DNA of 64,000 bases from an uncultured Muribaculaceae bacterium (GCA_910577465.1 CAJTMM010000001.1:44500-108499); one strand, 5' to 3'; positions 18,711 through 28,137 are shown, numbered from the stretch's first letter. Program-made: numbers and translations. Notes: generated from the letters alone by a model not told the origin.

Positions 18711-19718
18711 ATGACTGACAGCAACACCATATTCACGCGACTGCTTTCGGAACTGGACGTAAAGCACACTCACGCATTCAGCAACAACCAGTTCCTGTCC
18801 ATGCCGTTTCAGTCACTTTTTGGTCTGGAGAAACTCCTCAAGGAGTACGGCATAGATAGCTGCTGCTTCAAAGTAAAATCCAATGAACAACTCACCTCCC
18901 TCCCCACTCCGTATCTAACCCAAATCAACGATGGAATCAAGATGGTGAACGGATTTTCTTCTGATTCAGTTTCCTTAAGTGACGGCAATGGCATTACAAC
19001 AATATCTCTTAGGGATTTTAATAACGGATGTACCGGCATTGTTATGGGGGTCTACCCCACAGAATCCGCTATTGAACCCAACTATACAGCCCACCGCATC
19101 ACAGAGATAGGCACTGCTGTAAAGAGATGGCTGCTTCCGGGAATCCTGTCACTGCTATTCCTATACTTTTTTATAACCCGTGGTCTTTACAGTCAAATCC
19201 ATACCGTATTATTAACAGTCATAGACTGCCTGGGACTTTACTTTTCATATTTGCTGATTCTCAAACAGCTGCGCATCCACACCCGCGCCGCCGACCGTGT
19301 ATGTGGAATTATCCAGAAAGAGGGATGCAATAAGGTACTGAACACTGATGCATCAAGTTTCTTCGGATTGTTCCACTGGTGCGAGGTAGGATTTGCATAT
19401 TTCAGCGTCAGCCTGCTCATAATGCTCATCTTCCCCGGACATATACCGCAATTAGCTCTTATAAATGTATGCTGCTTGCCATTTACCTTTTGGAGTATAT
19501 GGTACCAGCATTTCAAAGCCAAGGCTTGGTGCACGCTATGTGTAAGCATACAAGGGTTGCTGTGGTTGCAATTTCTCTGTTACCTGACAGGTGGAGTTTA
19601 CCAATATGCCTTACCATTGACATGGGGAATATTAATAACAGGATGCTGCTATATAGTAGCCTTACTGCTGCTCAACAGATTTCTTCCCCAACCCAAAGAT
19701 GAAGATTCAGAACCATAA
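18711..19718 (+). CDS. C39-like domain fused to a VKOR-family disulfide-forming membrane protein
   Basis: 335 residues. Residues 1-130 resemble the fold of bacteriocin-leader C39 peptidases (FLSMPFQSLFGLEKLLKEYGI, LPTPYLTQIND) but lack an obvious catalytic Cys/His pair, so a binding or degenerate domain is inferred. Residues ~140-325 are a helical vitamin K epoxide reductase domain. It has the loop cysteine pair C198 and C206 and the redox CxxC at C274-C277 (AWCTLC). VKOR homologues reoxidise a thiol oxidoreductase; the C-terminal thioredoxin domain common in Bacteroidetes VKORs is absent here. A 42-codon ORF starts 16 bases downstream. The 111 bp upstream of the gene shows nothing convincing. 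Confidence 0.8.
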   Translation: MTDSNTIFTRLLSELDVKHTHAFSNNQFLSMPFQSLFGLEKLLKEYGIDSCCFKVKSNEQLTSLPTPYLTQINDGIKMVNGFSSDSVSLSDGNGITTISLRDFNNGCTGIVMGVYPTESAIEPNYTAHRITEIGTAVKRWLLPGILSLLFLYFFITRGLYSQIHTVLLTVIDCLGLYFSYLLILKQLRIHTRAADRVCGIIQKEGCNKVLNTDASSFFGLFHWCEVGFAYFSVSLLIMLIFPGHIPQLALINVCCLPFTFWSIWYQHFKAKAWCTLCVSIQGLLWLQFLCYLTGGVYQYALPLTWGILITGCCYIVALLLLNRFLPQPKDEDSEP

Positions 19719-19733
19719 TCCCTCCTGCGAATC

Positions 19734-19862
19734 ATGAAAAAGATACCAAAGACCATACCTGAAGGCAGCTCCATATTGTCGGCTTACGAAATGGAGCACA
19801 TACATCTCGTCTCCGGACAACAGTCACAGTCCACGTCCAGTAATGCCAATGTCAGACCATAA
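19734..19862 (+). CDS. Putative 42-residue peptide, possible RiPP-like or secreted peptide precursor
   Basis: ATG 19734 to TAA 19862 encodes 42 residues beginning MKKIPKTIPEGSSILSAYEM. The middle reads EMEHIHLVSGQ and the tail is Ser/Gln/Asn-rich with no cysteine. The LS-x2-EM-x2-I-x-G pattern recalls leader peptides of Bacteroidetes natural-product precursors, an impression rather than a family match. The gap to the C39-like/VKOR gene is 15 nt, so co-transcription is plausible. The 3' end overlaps the convergent HAD gene by 11 bp. It may be spurious. Confidence 0.4.
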   Translation: MKKIPKTIPEGSSILSAYEMEHIHLVSGQQSQSTSSNANVRP

Positions 19863-20448
19863 AAGTCTCATCAGCAATTTCCATAAGCGGTTTGTCCGAT
19901 TTGTTGTCAGAATACACCGTGACGTAGCAACCGTTCAACTCCGGTTCCAATTCCCTCAGTCTCTTTAGCTTTTCGACTCCCTTGCAGTTCGCTGATGCCA
20001 ATTCACCGGTCAGCACACCGTCGCGTACCTCAACCCTCGTCGACAGCACTTTTACCCCGGGGAACTTACGCGCCCATGGTTCTATCCATTCCTCTACGCT
20101 TGCCGATATTATATACACTGTATCACCCCGCCGCACACTTTCCATAAATGCCGCGAATATATCCTGCCGCAAATTGCCATCAATAATTGCCGAAAATTCC
20201 TCTCCTGATTTTTTGAATGACGCATACGGCATTCCACGATATAATCGGCGGAAAAGATGCATTTTAGCATCCGTTCCATCAATCAATCCCAGTTTCCATG
20301 CACACAATCTCATGGCACAAGCAGCCAATGCCTGAATAAAACGCAGTTTCCCCACAGCTTCCACTGCAAATTTAGGGAAACTGTCACACGCTATCAGCGT
20401 ACCGTCGAAATCAAACAGCGTAACACGACGCTTACCTTTATCATGCAT
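19852..20448 (-). CDS. HAD-IB family phosphatase, probably acting on a polyprenyl-linked sugar phosphate
   Basis: A 198-residue HAD hydrolase with motif I LFDFDGTLIACDSFP (nucleophile D and acid/base D), motif II IISAS and motif IV YSDNKSDKPLM. SerB-like HAD-IB proteins of this size are common. Here the gene follows a UbiA-type prenyltransferase by 3 bp. In mycobacteria, decaprenyl-phosphate phosphoribosyltransferase works with a phosphatase that removes the 5-phosphate, and this pairing suggests an equivalent step. That role is inference from neighbours. Confidence 0.75.
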   Translation of the reverse strand: MHDKGKRRVTLFDFDGTLIACDSFPKFAVEAVGKLRFIQALAACAMRLCAWKLGLIDGTDAKMHLFRRLYRGMPYASFKKSGEEFSAIIDGNLRQDIFAAFMESVRRGDTVYIISASVEEWIEPWARKFPGVKVLSTRVEVRDGVLTGELASANCKGVEKLKRLRELEPELNGCYVTVYSDNKSDKPLMEIADETFMV

Positions 20449-20451
20449 CTT

Positions 20452-21333
20452 TCAAAAATATATTATAACCACAAATGAAATCAACCATCCGGCAGCGCAC
20501 AACAACAACGGATAATCGGTGAGCATCAGCCGAACCGGATTATCCCCTGCGCCATCCACGATAGCAAGTTGCAGATACCGCAGCAATCCAAACAACACAA
20601 ACACCGAGGTACCATACACATAGGGAGAACCTAAACGTGCGGTAACATCAGGCGTAACAGTATAAATCATGTAGCAGACAATGGTAGCGGTTGCCAATAT
20701 TCCAAGCACTGCATTGACAAATGCCAACGTATATGATTGTGTGCTGCGGCGTCCGGAATGACCCGCCACACTCTCACGAAGCACCACATCACTGCGTCGT
20801 TTTGCCATCGTTAAGAACATCGTGAATAGAAACGTGACAAGCACTATCCACGGTGACAGGACTACTCCACAGGCAACACCTCCGATAAACAGACGCAGCA
20901 CATATCCGGATGATACGATGAATACATCGAGTACCGCCACCTGCTTCAACCGCAAACAATAAGCGATATTCAGCAGCATATACGCGGCAACTATTGTTAC
21001 AGCGTATGTACGACAGTATTCCATTCCCCAAAAGGCTATAACCAATGCACCAATTCCACATATCACCCCTATGGTAAGAGCCGACGATACCGAAACACGT
21101 CCGGAAGCCACCGGTCGGTTACACCTATGCGGATGTTTTCTATCGCTTTCGCGGTCCATGACATCGTTCAGACAATATACGGCACCCGAAGCAAGGCAAA
21201 AACAGCAAAATGCTACTATGCAACGTAGCCATATCACGGCATCGGACATTACCGCTCCGAAAAACGGCGGCATGAATACCACCAGGTTCTTAACCCATTG
21301 TTGAGGACGCAGCAACGATATAATTGGAATCAT
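20452..21333 (-). CDS. UbiA-family prenyltransferase, decaprenyl-phosphate phosphoribosyltransferase-like
   Basis: A 293-residue integral membrane protein starting at ATG 21333 (MIPIISLLRPQQWVKN). An upstream in-frame extension would overlap the GT-C gene and looks non-coding. The first acidic motif NDVMDRESDRKHP followed by RPVASGRVS, and the N-terminal LRPQQWVKNLVVF, match the UbiA branch that transfers phosphoribose to polyprenyl phosphate rather than quinone or heme O synthases. About eight to nine hydrophobic helices are visible. It sits between the GT-C gene (14 bp upstream) and the HAD phosphatase (3 bp downstream). Confidence 0.82.
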   Translation of the reverse strand: MIPIISLLRPQQWVKNLVVFMPPFFGAVMSDAVIWLRCIVAFCCFCLASGAVYCLNDVMDRESDRKHPHRCNRPVASGRVSVSSALTIGVICGIGALVIAFWGMEYCRTYAVTIVAAYMLLNIAYCLRLKQVAVLDVFIVSSGYVLRLFIGGVACGVVLSPWIVLVTFLFTMFLTMAKRRSDVVLRESVAGHSGRRSTQSYTLAFVNAVLGILATATIVCYMIYTVTPDVTARLGSPYVYGTSVFVLFGLLRYLQLAIVDGAGDNPVRLMLTDYPLLLCAAGWLISFVVIIYF

Positions 21334-21346
21334 AATTAAAGTCTTA

Positions 21347-23017
21347 TTATTGTAAATCAACAAAATGAAAATCTTTGCTAAGATGCCGTTCAGGGTGCAT
21401 ACCGAAAATACGGCAACGCTTAGCAAACTCGGCATACTGTCCTTGAGTTACATCCACCATAGGATATACCCATGGTGACTTATCGCCGAAAAATATCAAC
21501 GAGGTTTCACTCAGACTATCCACACCGACCTCTTGGACACTGATACCACGTTCCTCAAAATGACGGCGGCACTCAAGAGTGAGATTAGCCACTCGCGCAC
21601 CATCATCCCGTGTGAACTCATACAGCATCTGTCGTCTCACTGAAAGAGTAGCACTCCCCTTTGCCGCACGGAACCCGACGCCCGCCATGGTAAGAACAAC
21701 GCATACTATTATTCCTGAACGCGCATACTTGCTCCATCTCGACCGGGAATAGCATGTGGCAAACACTGCTATGGGCACCAACAGCCAAAGTTGACAAATG
21801 TAACGTGCCCACCACGATTGCTCATAAAAGAAACAACTCGCCAAGACAAATCCGCCAATGGAATAAATAGCCATGGGAACCTTTCGCCACATGAATATAG
21901 CTACCGCAGCCACTATTGCAAGCAGCAACGGCATCAGCGCACCGAAGCCACCGGCAAATTCAGCATAATACGGCACCCTCGGCGTAAGCAATGAGCTGAG
22001 AAAATTGTACACCCTGCCATGTTCCCGAAATATTTCAGGAGTAAGTCCGGTCATAATGTCTATGGCACCATCCCCCAACAAAGGATAAAGCGGATGTCCC
22101 GCCATTAAACAATTCGTAACATAAGGATGGTACCCAAGCAGTAGTGCCCCTGATACCAAAGCTGCGACAGCAATGACGAATATGGTTCTCAACAATCTCC
22201 AATCCTTATGCCACATAAGCCACAGCATAAAAACCGCCACGGCAACACCTTCTTCAAAGAAAGCGGTGAACTTCGTCCCTATAGCAAGGATTATAACAGC
22301 AAAAAGTATGCCATACCAAACAGTGCGTCGATTCCTGTCGGACCGACATATCGACACTGCCGAGATTATGGTAATCAAAAGATAATAGTACTTTGCAAAA
22401 TCATTGTAATAGGTGATGGATTGCGCCATACCTACAGGATTGGCAACAGCAATTACAGTAAGCCACAACCGGCATTTAACCGACAGCCGGACTCCACTAC
22501 GACACAAGAAATCATATACCAAGAATGCTGAAGACAGTATTAATATGAAGTTCACACTTTTACCGCTCTCAATGTATCCTGTAGCCGCAGCTACCGATGC
22601 AGCAGACATCTCTAATGATTTGGCATAATGCCATACCCACGGGTCGTAATAAATATCCCATATTTTTGTCGGATGATATGGATTCCATCCGTAAAGCAAC
22701 AATGCCACAACCTTCTGATGATACACATTTCCATCCCACGACGCATCCTCCATGAATGTGCATATCACCGATACTAAAGCTACGATACCCAATGCTGAAG
22801 CAATGTCAAGTAACGCATGCTTGTCCCTATCGATACCACATACTATCAATGCCGACAACAATATGGCAGAAGGATAAATCCATCCGCCTACCGCCCCTCC
22901 GCACAAAAGCACCACGGCAGTAAGAGTATATGCCGTGGCAATCAAGCTTAACAAAAACACGCCTATGCAGAACGGGCGCGACCACCCGCGCACTATCTGT
23001 CCGGTATTTGGTATCAT
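21347..23017 (-). CDS. GT-C-fold integral membrane glycosyltransferase-like protein
   Basis: 556 residues with about ten or more hydrophobic helices and a soluble C-terminal domain (from ~470, RRQMLYEFTRDDGARVANLTLECRRHF). The first periplasmic loop has the acidic motif MEDASWDGNVYHQ. An acidic residue in this loop is typical of GT-C transferases, which use polyprenyl-phosphate sugars. WNPYHP and a Tyr-rich region follow. It is first in a minus-strand trio with UbiA and HAD genes, so it is the likely acceptor-side transferase for the lipid-linked pentose they would make. The glycan target is unknown. Confidence 0.7.
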   Translation of the reverse strand: MIPNTGQIVRGWSRPFCIGVFLLSLIATAYTLTAVVLLCGGAVGGWIYPSAILLSALIVCGIDRDKHALLDIASALGIVALVSVICTFMEDASWDGNVYHQKVVALLLYGWNPYHPTKIWDIYYDPWVWHYAKSLEMSAASVAAATGYIESGKSVNFILILSSAFLVYDFLCRSGVRLSVKCRLWLTVIAVANPVGMAQSITYYNDFAKYYYLLITIISAVSICRSDRNRRTVWYGILFAVIILAIGTKFTAFFEEGVAVAVFMLWLMWHKDWRLLRTIFVIAVAALVSGALLLGYHPYVTNCLMAGHPLYPLLGDGAIDIMTGLTPEIFREHGRVYNFLSSLLTPRVPYYAEFAGGFGALMPLLLAIVAAVAIFMWRKVPMAIYSIGGFVLASCFFYEQSWWARYICQLWLLVPIAVFATCYSRSRWSKYARSGIIVCVVLTMAGVGFRAAKGSATLSVRRQMLYEFTRDDGARVANLTLECRRHFEERGISVQEVGVDSLSETSLIFFGDKSPWVYPMVDVTQGQYAEFAKRCRIFGMHPERHLSKDFHFVDLQ

Positions 23018-23107
23018 TATGCAAAAATCGGTATAATTTCCATCATATCAAAACCACACACATATTCTTCGCACAACATGTGCATAAAAATATCTAAATC
23101 AAGTTAG

Positions 23108-23115
23108 CAAAAGTA
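23108..23115 (-). promoter_or_regulatory. -7 element TACTTTTG for the GT-C/UbiA/HAD operon
   Basis: The minus-strand TACTTTTG fits TAnnTTTG and lies 91 bp before the GT-C ATG. It is back to back with the uvrA promoter. Confidence 0.55.
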
Positions 23116-23146
23116 TCGGTGTATATGTAATCAGACCTAAAATTAG

Positions 23147-23154
23147 TAATTTTG
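23147..23154 (+). promoter_or_regulatory. -7 element TAATTTTG of uvrA
   Basis: TAATTTTG ends only 6 nt before the uvrA ATG at 23161, so the transcript would be leaderless or nearly so. An in-frame TTG at 23152 lies inside the element and is not a credible start. Confidence 0.6.
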
Positions 23155-23160
23155 CAAGTC

Positions 23161-25956
23161 ATGTCAACACGAAATCAGAATATCATCATAAAAGGCGCCC
23201 GCGTCAACAATCTAAAGAATGTGGACGTGGAGATTCCGCGCAATGAACTTGTAGTTATCACCGGGCTCTCAGGCTCAGGTAAATCATCGCTTGCTTTCGA
23301 TACACTTTATGCCGAGGGACAACGCCGGTATGTGGAAAGTCTCAGTGCCTATGCCCGTCAATTCCTCGGCAAAATGGCAAAACCCGAATGCGATTTCATA
23401 AAAGGATTGCCACCGGCGATTGCCATTGAGCAGAAAGTAAACACGCGCAACCCACGAAGCACCGTGGGCACATCCACCGAGATTTATGATTACCTGCGAC
23501 TACTTTTCGGCCGCATCGGCATTACATATTCACCGGTAAGCGGTGAACCTGTAAAAAAACACTCTGTGGAAGATGTGATTTCGACAGCACTCACATATCC
23601 GGATGGTACACGTGTGGCAATAGTAGCCCCCATATCTATACCTGAAAACCGTAAATTTTCCACCCAACTCGAAATATTTCTCAAGGAAGGCTACACCCGT
23701 TTAGTCAAGGATGGCAACTTCATAAACATCACAGACATCACTGAAAGCGGCAATATCCCGGAATCTGCCGATGGATATGACCTGCTTATTGACCGTCTTG
23801 CAGTAGCTCATGAGGGTGATGAGTTGAGTCGTCTTGCCGACTCCGCCGAAACTGCGTTTTTTGAAGGTCATGACCGGGCATCCATGCTGGTATGGGACAC
23901 AGATGGAATACATCGACATGATTACTCCACACGTTTCGAAGCCGACGGCATCACATTCACCGAACCGTCGGAACAGATGTTCAATTTCAACAACCCTTAC
24001 GGCGCATGTCCACGATGTGAAGGATTCGGACAAACCATCGGCATAGATGAGCGTCTTGTCATCCCGGATCCATCGCTATCGGTGTATGAGGATGCAGTAG
24101 TGTGCTGGCGCGGAGAAAAAATGAGCGAGTGGAAACGTGAATTCATACACATAGCACCACAAATTGGATTTCCCATCCACAAACCCTATGCTGAACTCAC
24201 ACAGGAGCAGAAGGATGCGTTATGGCACGGAAACGCCATGTTCACGGGTATTGACGGCTTCTTCAAGATGGTAGAGGAAAACCTATATAAAATCCAATAC
24301 CGCGTGATGCTTGCACGATACCGAGGCAAGACACTGTGCCCTGACTGCCATGGAACCCGCCTGCGCAAAGACGCATCCTATGTAAAGATTGGCGGGAAGA
24401 ATATCTCCCAACTGGTAAGAATGCCGATATCCGAGCTCACACACTTTTTCGACAATCTAACGCTTACCGAAACACAGCAAGCAATTGCCGGACGGTTATT
24501 GGTAGAAATTCGCAACCGCTTGTCATTTCTATCGGATGTAGGGTTGGGATACCTCACACTTGACCGACTGTCTTCAACATTGTCGGGCGGAGAGAGTCAA
24601 CGTATCAACCTTGCCACCTCACTTGGAAGTAGTCTCGTAGGCTCATTGTACATACTCGACGAGCCAAGCATAGGTTTACACTCACGCGATACCGAACGTC
24701 TTATAGGAGTGTTACGTAAACTTCAAGGTATAGGCAACACAGTAGTCGTAGTGGAACATGATGAAGAAATCATGCGTGCCGCCGACTACCTTATCGACGT
24801 TGGTCCGGAAGCCGGACGCCATGGTGGAGAGATAATATACCAGGGACCGGTTGACAAACTCAAGAAAGCCACTGACAGTTACACCGTGCGTTACCTCAAC
24901 GGTGAAATGAAAATTGACACCCCGGCGCACCGCAGGAAGTGGCGCAACTACATAGAGGTGAAAGGAGCCAGACAGCACAATCTAAAAAACATTGACGTTC
25001 GTTTCCCGCTCGAAGCTCTTACCGTTGTAACCGGAGTGAGCGGTTCGGGGAAATCGACACTCGTACGCGATATCCTTTATCGCGGATTACTGCGACATTT
25101 CGGAGAACCGGGTGATGCACCGGGATTGCACACAGCTTTGAAAGGCGACCTCGCATCCATATCCGCCGTGGAATTTGTCGACCAGAACCCCATAGGTAAG
25201 TCAACGCGAAGCAACCCCGCCACCTACCTCAAGGCATATGATGAGATACGCCGGCTGTTTGCCGACCAACAGGGAGCCAAACAGATGGGATTCGGCCCGG
25301 GATATTTTTCGTTTAACGCCGAAGGAGGTCGATGCGAGGAATGCAAGGGAGAAGGCACCATAACCATAGAGATGCAATTCATGGCTGATATAACAATCCC
25401 TTGTGAGGAATGCCATGGACAGCGGTTCAAACGCGATGTTCTCGATATCCAATATCGTGGCAAGAACATAAACGATGTACTGAACATGACCATAAACGAA
25501 GCCATCGAATTCTTCGGGGCATCTGACGGCACCACTGAGAAAAAGATAGTGCGCCGTCTTACTCCGCTTAAAGATGTGGGGCTTGGATACATAAAACTCG
25601 GTCAAAGTTCATCAACACTTTCAGGCGGTGAGAACCAACGCGTGAAACTTGCCTACTATCTGGCTATGGACAAGCCCAAACCAACGATGTTCATATTTGA
25701 CGAACCTACCACCGGCTTGCATTTCCATGACATCCGGACACTCATGTCTTCGTTCGACAGACTCATTGCACTCGGTCACACCGTGATAATAATCGAGCAC
25801 AACCTTGATGTCGTTAAATGTGCCGACCATGTAATAGATATCGGACCTGAAGGAGGCGATGCAGGGGGTATGGTAGTAGCCACCGGTACCCCGGAGAAGA
25901 TTGCGGAGTGTACAGAATCCTATACCGGAAAATTCCTCAAAGAGAAGCTCGCATAA
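23161..25956 (+). CDS. uvrA: Excinuclease ABC subunit A
   Basis: Damage-recognition ATPase of nucleotide excision repair, working with UvrB and UvrC. The 931-residue protein contains two ABC ATPase modules. The first Walker A is GLSGSGKSSLAFDTLY, near residue 33, with signature LSGGESQRINLA. The second Walker A is GVSGSGKSTLVRDILY, with signature LSGGENQRVKLA. Zinc-finger cysteines are visible in CPRCEGFG, CPDCHGTR and CEECKGEG/CEECHGQR. Start ATG 23161 gives MSTRNQNIIIKGARVNNLKN. It converges with serB, with 31 bp between stops and no clear terminator. Confidence 0.96.
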   Translation: MSTRNQNIIIKGARVNNLKNVDVEIPRNELVVITGLSGSGKSSLAFDTLYAEGQRRYVESLSAYARQFLGKMAKPECDFIKGLPPAIAIEQKVNTRNPRSTVGTSTEIYDYLRLLFGRIGITYSPVSGEPVKKHSVEDVISTALTYPDGTRVAIVAPISIPENRKFSTQLEIFLKEGYTRLVKDGNFINITDITESGNIPESADGYDLLIDRLAVAHEGDELSRLADSAETAFFEGHDRASMLVWDTDGIHRHDYSTRFEADGITFTEPSEQMFNFNNPYGACPRCEGFGQTIGIDERLVIPDPSLSVYEDAVVCWRGEKMSEWKREFIHIAPQIGFPIHKPYAELTQEQKDALWHGNAMFTGIDGFFKMVEENLYKIQYRVMLARYRGKTLCPDCHGTRLRKDASYVKIGGKNISQLVRMPISELTHFFDNLTLTETQQAIAGRLLVEIRNRLSFLSDVGLGYLTLDRLSSTLSGGESQRINLATSLGSSLVGSLYILDEPSIGLHSRDTERLIGVLRKLQGIGNTVVVVEHDEEIMRAADYLIDVGPEAGRHGGEIIYQGPVDKLKKATDSYTVRYLNGEMKIDTPAHRRKWRNYIEVKGARQHNLKNIDVRFPLEALTVVTGVSGSGKSTLVRDILYRGLLRHFGEPGDAPGLHTALKGDLASISAVEFVDQNPIGKSTRSNPATYLKAYDEIRRLFADQQGAKQMGFGPGYFSFNAEGGRCEECKGEGTITIEMQFMADITIPCEECHGQRFKRDVLDIQYRGKNINDVLNMTINEAIEFFGASDGTTEKKIVRRLTPLKDVGLGYIKLGQSSSTLSGGENQRVKLAYYLAMDKPKPTMFIFDEPTTGLHFHDIRTLMSSFDRLIALGHTVIIIEHNLDVVKCADHVIDIGPEGGDAGGMVVATGTPEKIAECTESYTGKFLKEKLA

Positions 25957-25987
25957 TCCGCCGGCAATCAAACATGGTTATTGGTAC

Positions 25988-27241
25988 CTATCTCTGACCG
26001 TCTTCACTGATAAACGAATCCTTGAACCCAAGGAAATAAAGCAGTCCGTCAAGACCGATTGTAGATAGCGATTGGTCGGCATTGGCTTTTACCTTGGGCT
26101 TGGCATGGAACGCAATGCCAAGTCCGGCAGCAGCCAACATAGGCAAATCATTTGCGCCATCGCCCACAGCGATAGTCTGCTTGATATTGAGATTCTCTAC
26201 CTGGGCAATAAGTCTCAGCAGTTCGGCTTTGCGCTTACCGTCGACAATTTCGCCCACATACCGACCGGTAAGCTTGCCATCCACTATCTCCAGGTCATTG
26301 GCATATACATAGTCAAATCCGAACTTCTGCTTCAGGTAATTACCGAAATATGTAAATCCACCCGACAATATAGCCGTTTTGTAACCCGTGCGTTTCAGCA
26401 CAGTCATCATTCGGTCGACGCCTTCTGTTATTGGCAGATTTTCAGCGATATCACGCATCACACTTTCATCCAATCCCTTGAGCAACGCCACCCGCTCAGT
26501 GAAACTTTCGCAGAAATCAATCTCGCCGCGCATGGCACGCTCGGTTATAGCACGCACTTGGTCGCCCACGCCTGCCCGTTCGGCAAGCTCATCTATCACC
26601 TCTGTACCTATCAGTGTGGAATCCATATCGAAACATACCAAACGACGGCAACGGCGGTACATAGTATCCTCTTGCAGCGAAATATCCACATCCTCCTGCG
26701 CGGCAATCTGCATGAACCGTTGTTGCATCTCGCTATGGTCAGTAGGATTACCACGTACCGAAAATTCCACACATGACTTACGCAATGACTTTTCCTGAGC
26801 TGCAAGCGGCATACGTCCGGTCAGACGCTGTATGCCATCTATATTAAGTTTCTGGTCGGCAATAACCTTGCTCACCAATGCTATATGCCGGGCAGTAAGT
26901 TTACGGCCAAGAATGGTTATAATCCACCTGTTTTTACCCTGCATTCCCACCCACTCATTATAGTCGGACTCCTCAACCGGCGAAAAACGAACTTTCACAT
27001 TCATTTCATAACCCTTGAAAAGCAAATCTTTCATTATGTCACCTGACACACTGCTATCGGTCTTTATCAGCAAACCCAGCGTAAGGTTGTGATGTATGTC
27101 TGCCTGACCGATATCCAATATCTGGGCGTCATAAGTAGCAAGAATTTCTGAAAGTGCCGCCGTCACACCGGGGCGGTCATAACCGGTGATATTTATCATT
27201 ATAAGCTCCACTTTGGGCTGCTGAGATTTCAAAAGTGACAT
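25988..27241 (-). CDS. serB: Phosphoserine phosphatase with N-terminal ACT domains
   Basis: Last step of serine synthesis: O-phosphoserine to serine. The N-terminal ~185 residues hold two ACT-like regions (ITGYDRPGVTAALSEIL and ILGRKLTARHIALVSKVI), a common amino-acid-sensing fold. The HAD domain follows with CFDMDSTLIGTEVIDE (nucleophile D205 and D207), ILSGGFTYF and VGDGANDLPML. Start at ATG 27241 gives MSLLKSQQPKVE; an ATG at 27277 would add twelve residues of unconvincing sequence but leaves only 5 bp to the upstream gene. It is the last gene of a CapA, kinase, serB run. Confidence 0.92.
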   Translation of the reverse strand: MSLLKSQQPKVELIMINITGYDRPGVTAALSEILATYDAQILDIGQADIHHNLTLGLLIKTDSSVSGDIMKDLLFKGYEMNVKVRFSPVEESDYNEWVGMQGKNRWIITILGRKLTARHIALVSKVIADQKLNIDGIQRLTGRMPLAAQEKSLRKSCVEFSVRGNPTDHSEMQQRFMQIAAQEDVDISLQEDTMYRRCRRLVCFDMDSTLIGTEVIDELAERAGVGDQVRAITERAMRGEIDFCESFTERVALLKGLDESVMRDIAENLPITEGVDRMMTVLKRTGYKTAILSGGFTYFGNYLKQKFGFDYVYANDLEIVDGKLTGRYVGEIVDGKRKAELLRLIAQVENLNIKQTIAVGDGANDLPMLAAAGLGIAFHAKPKVKANADQSLSTIGLDGLLYFLGFKDSFISEDGQR

Positions 27242-27282
27242 ATTACCTGAATATTTGGATTTGTATATAATTAGCATTGAAT

Positions 27283-28119
27283 TTAATCGGTATGGTAATC
27301 TATCATACCATAAATCGGATTCTGCATTATCGACCCGATGGTGATACCTGTCTGGAGGGCTGCTTCCCGAAGTTTTTCGGCAAACACCATTGCTACAGAT
27401 CCAACAAAATGCACAGCCATACTGCGATATCCGGGATACGAAGCAACATTACGCTGAAAGAATCTTACAAACTCATCAACCAGTAACGCATGGACATGAG
27501 CGTCAGCCTTGTTATCTGCTAAGAAAGGCACAAATGACGCCATAAACCTATTGGGTTCAGGACAGCGATACACCCGATTTATTATTTCTGCCGGAGTGAG
27601 GGAATACCGACTCATAAAAGCATCGCAGATGTCCGGTGGAAGCTGACTCTTCAAGACATCGCCTATAAAACGTCGTCCTAATACGGCTCCGGATCCTTCG
27701 TCACCCAATATATATCCCAACGGCGAGACATTTGACAAAATACGCTCACCATCGTAAAGACAACTGTTAGAACCTGTCCCCAATATACATGCAATCCCCG
27801 CATTGTGCTTACATAAGGCTCGTGCAGCTCCAAGCATGTCAGATGCAACCTCTGCATGCGACGCTCCACATACCTCCATTAGAGTCTTGCTTACCACGGG
27901 ACATACATGTGGTAAACATCCGGCACCATAGAAGAAAATTTCATCCGGAATCTCATCTGCCAATTGCGGCAAAAGTTCCACCGCCAACCTTTCGCGCAAT
28001 TGCTCAGGAGTCAGCATAAGTGCGTTAATACCGGGTGTGACGAAAAGCCTTGGCTCAACTAACCCGTCGACTACCGCCCATTGGGTCTTTGTACTTCCGC
28101 TATCTGCTATGAGTATCAT
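27283..28119 (-). CDS. BadF/BadG-type ATPase, N-acetylglucosamine kinase-like
   Basis: A 278-residue ASKHA-superfamily sugar kinase. Phosphate-1 motif DSGSTKTQWAVVD lies at residues 5-17 and phosphate-2 ILGTGSNSCLYDG near 115, followed by GYILGDEGSGAVLGRRF. The C-terminus carries VHFVGSVAMVFAE for adenosine binding. Homologues phosphorylate GlcNAc or MurNAc in cell-wall sugar salvage. Close spacing to the CapA-family gene (18 bp) and an NlpC/P60 hydrolase nearby agree with a cell-wall theme, but the substrate is inferred. Confidence 0.8.
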   Translation of the reverse strand: MILIADSGSTKTQWAVVDGLVEPRLFVTPGINALMLTPEQLRERLAVELLPQLADEIPDEIFFYGAGCLPHVCPVVSKTLMEVCGASHAEVASDMLGAARALCKHNAGIACILGTGSNSCLYDGERILSNVSPLGYILGDEGSGAVLGRRFIGDVLKSQLPPDICDAFMSRYSLTPAEIINRVYRCPEPNRFMASFVPFLADNKADAHVHALLVDEFVRFFQRNVASYPGYRSMAVHFVGSVAMVFAEKLREAALQTGITIGSIMQNPIYGMIDYHTD

Positions 28120-28137
28120 ACTACAATGTTTTACAAT

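Noticed and set aside
21334..21435. Longer UbiA protein with an extra 34 N-terminal residues
   Set aside because: The extension overlaps the GT-C coding end and does not look like UbiA; ATG 21333 gives the conserved LRPQQWVKN start.
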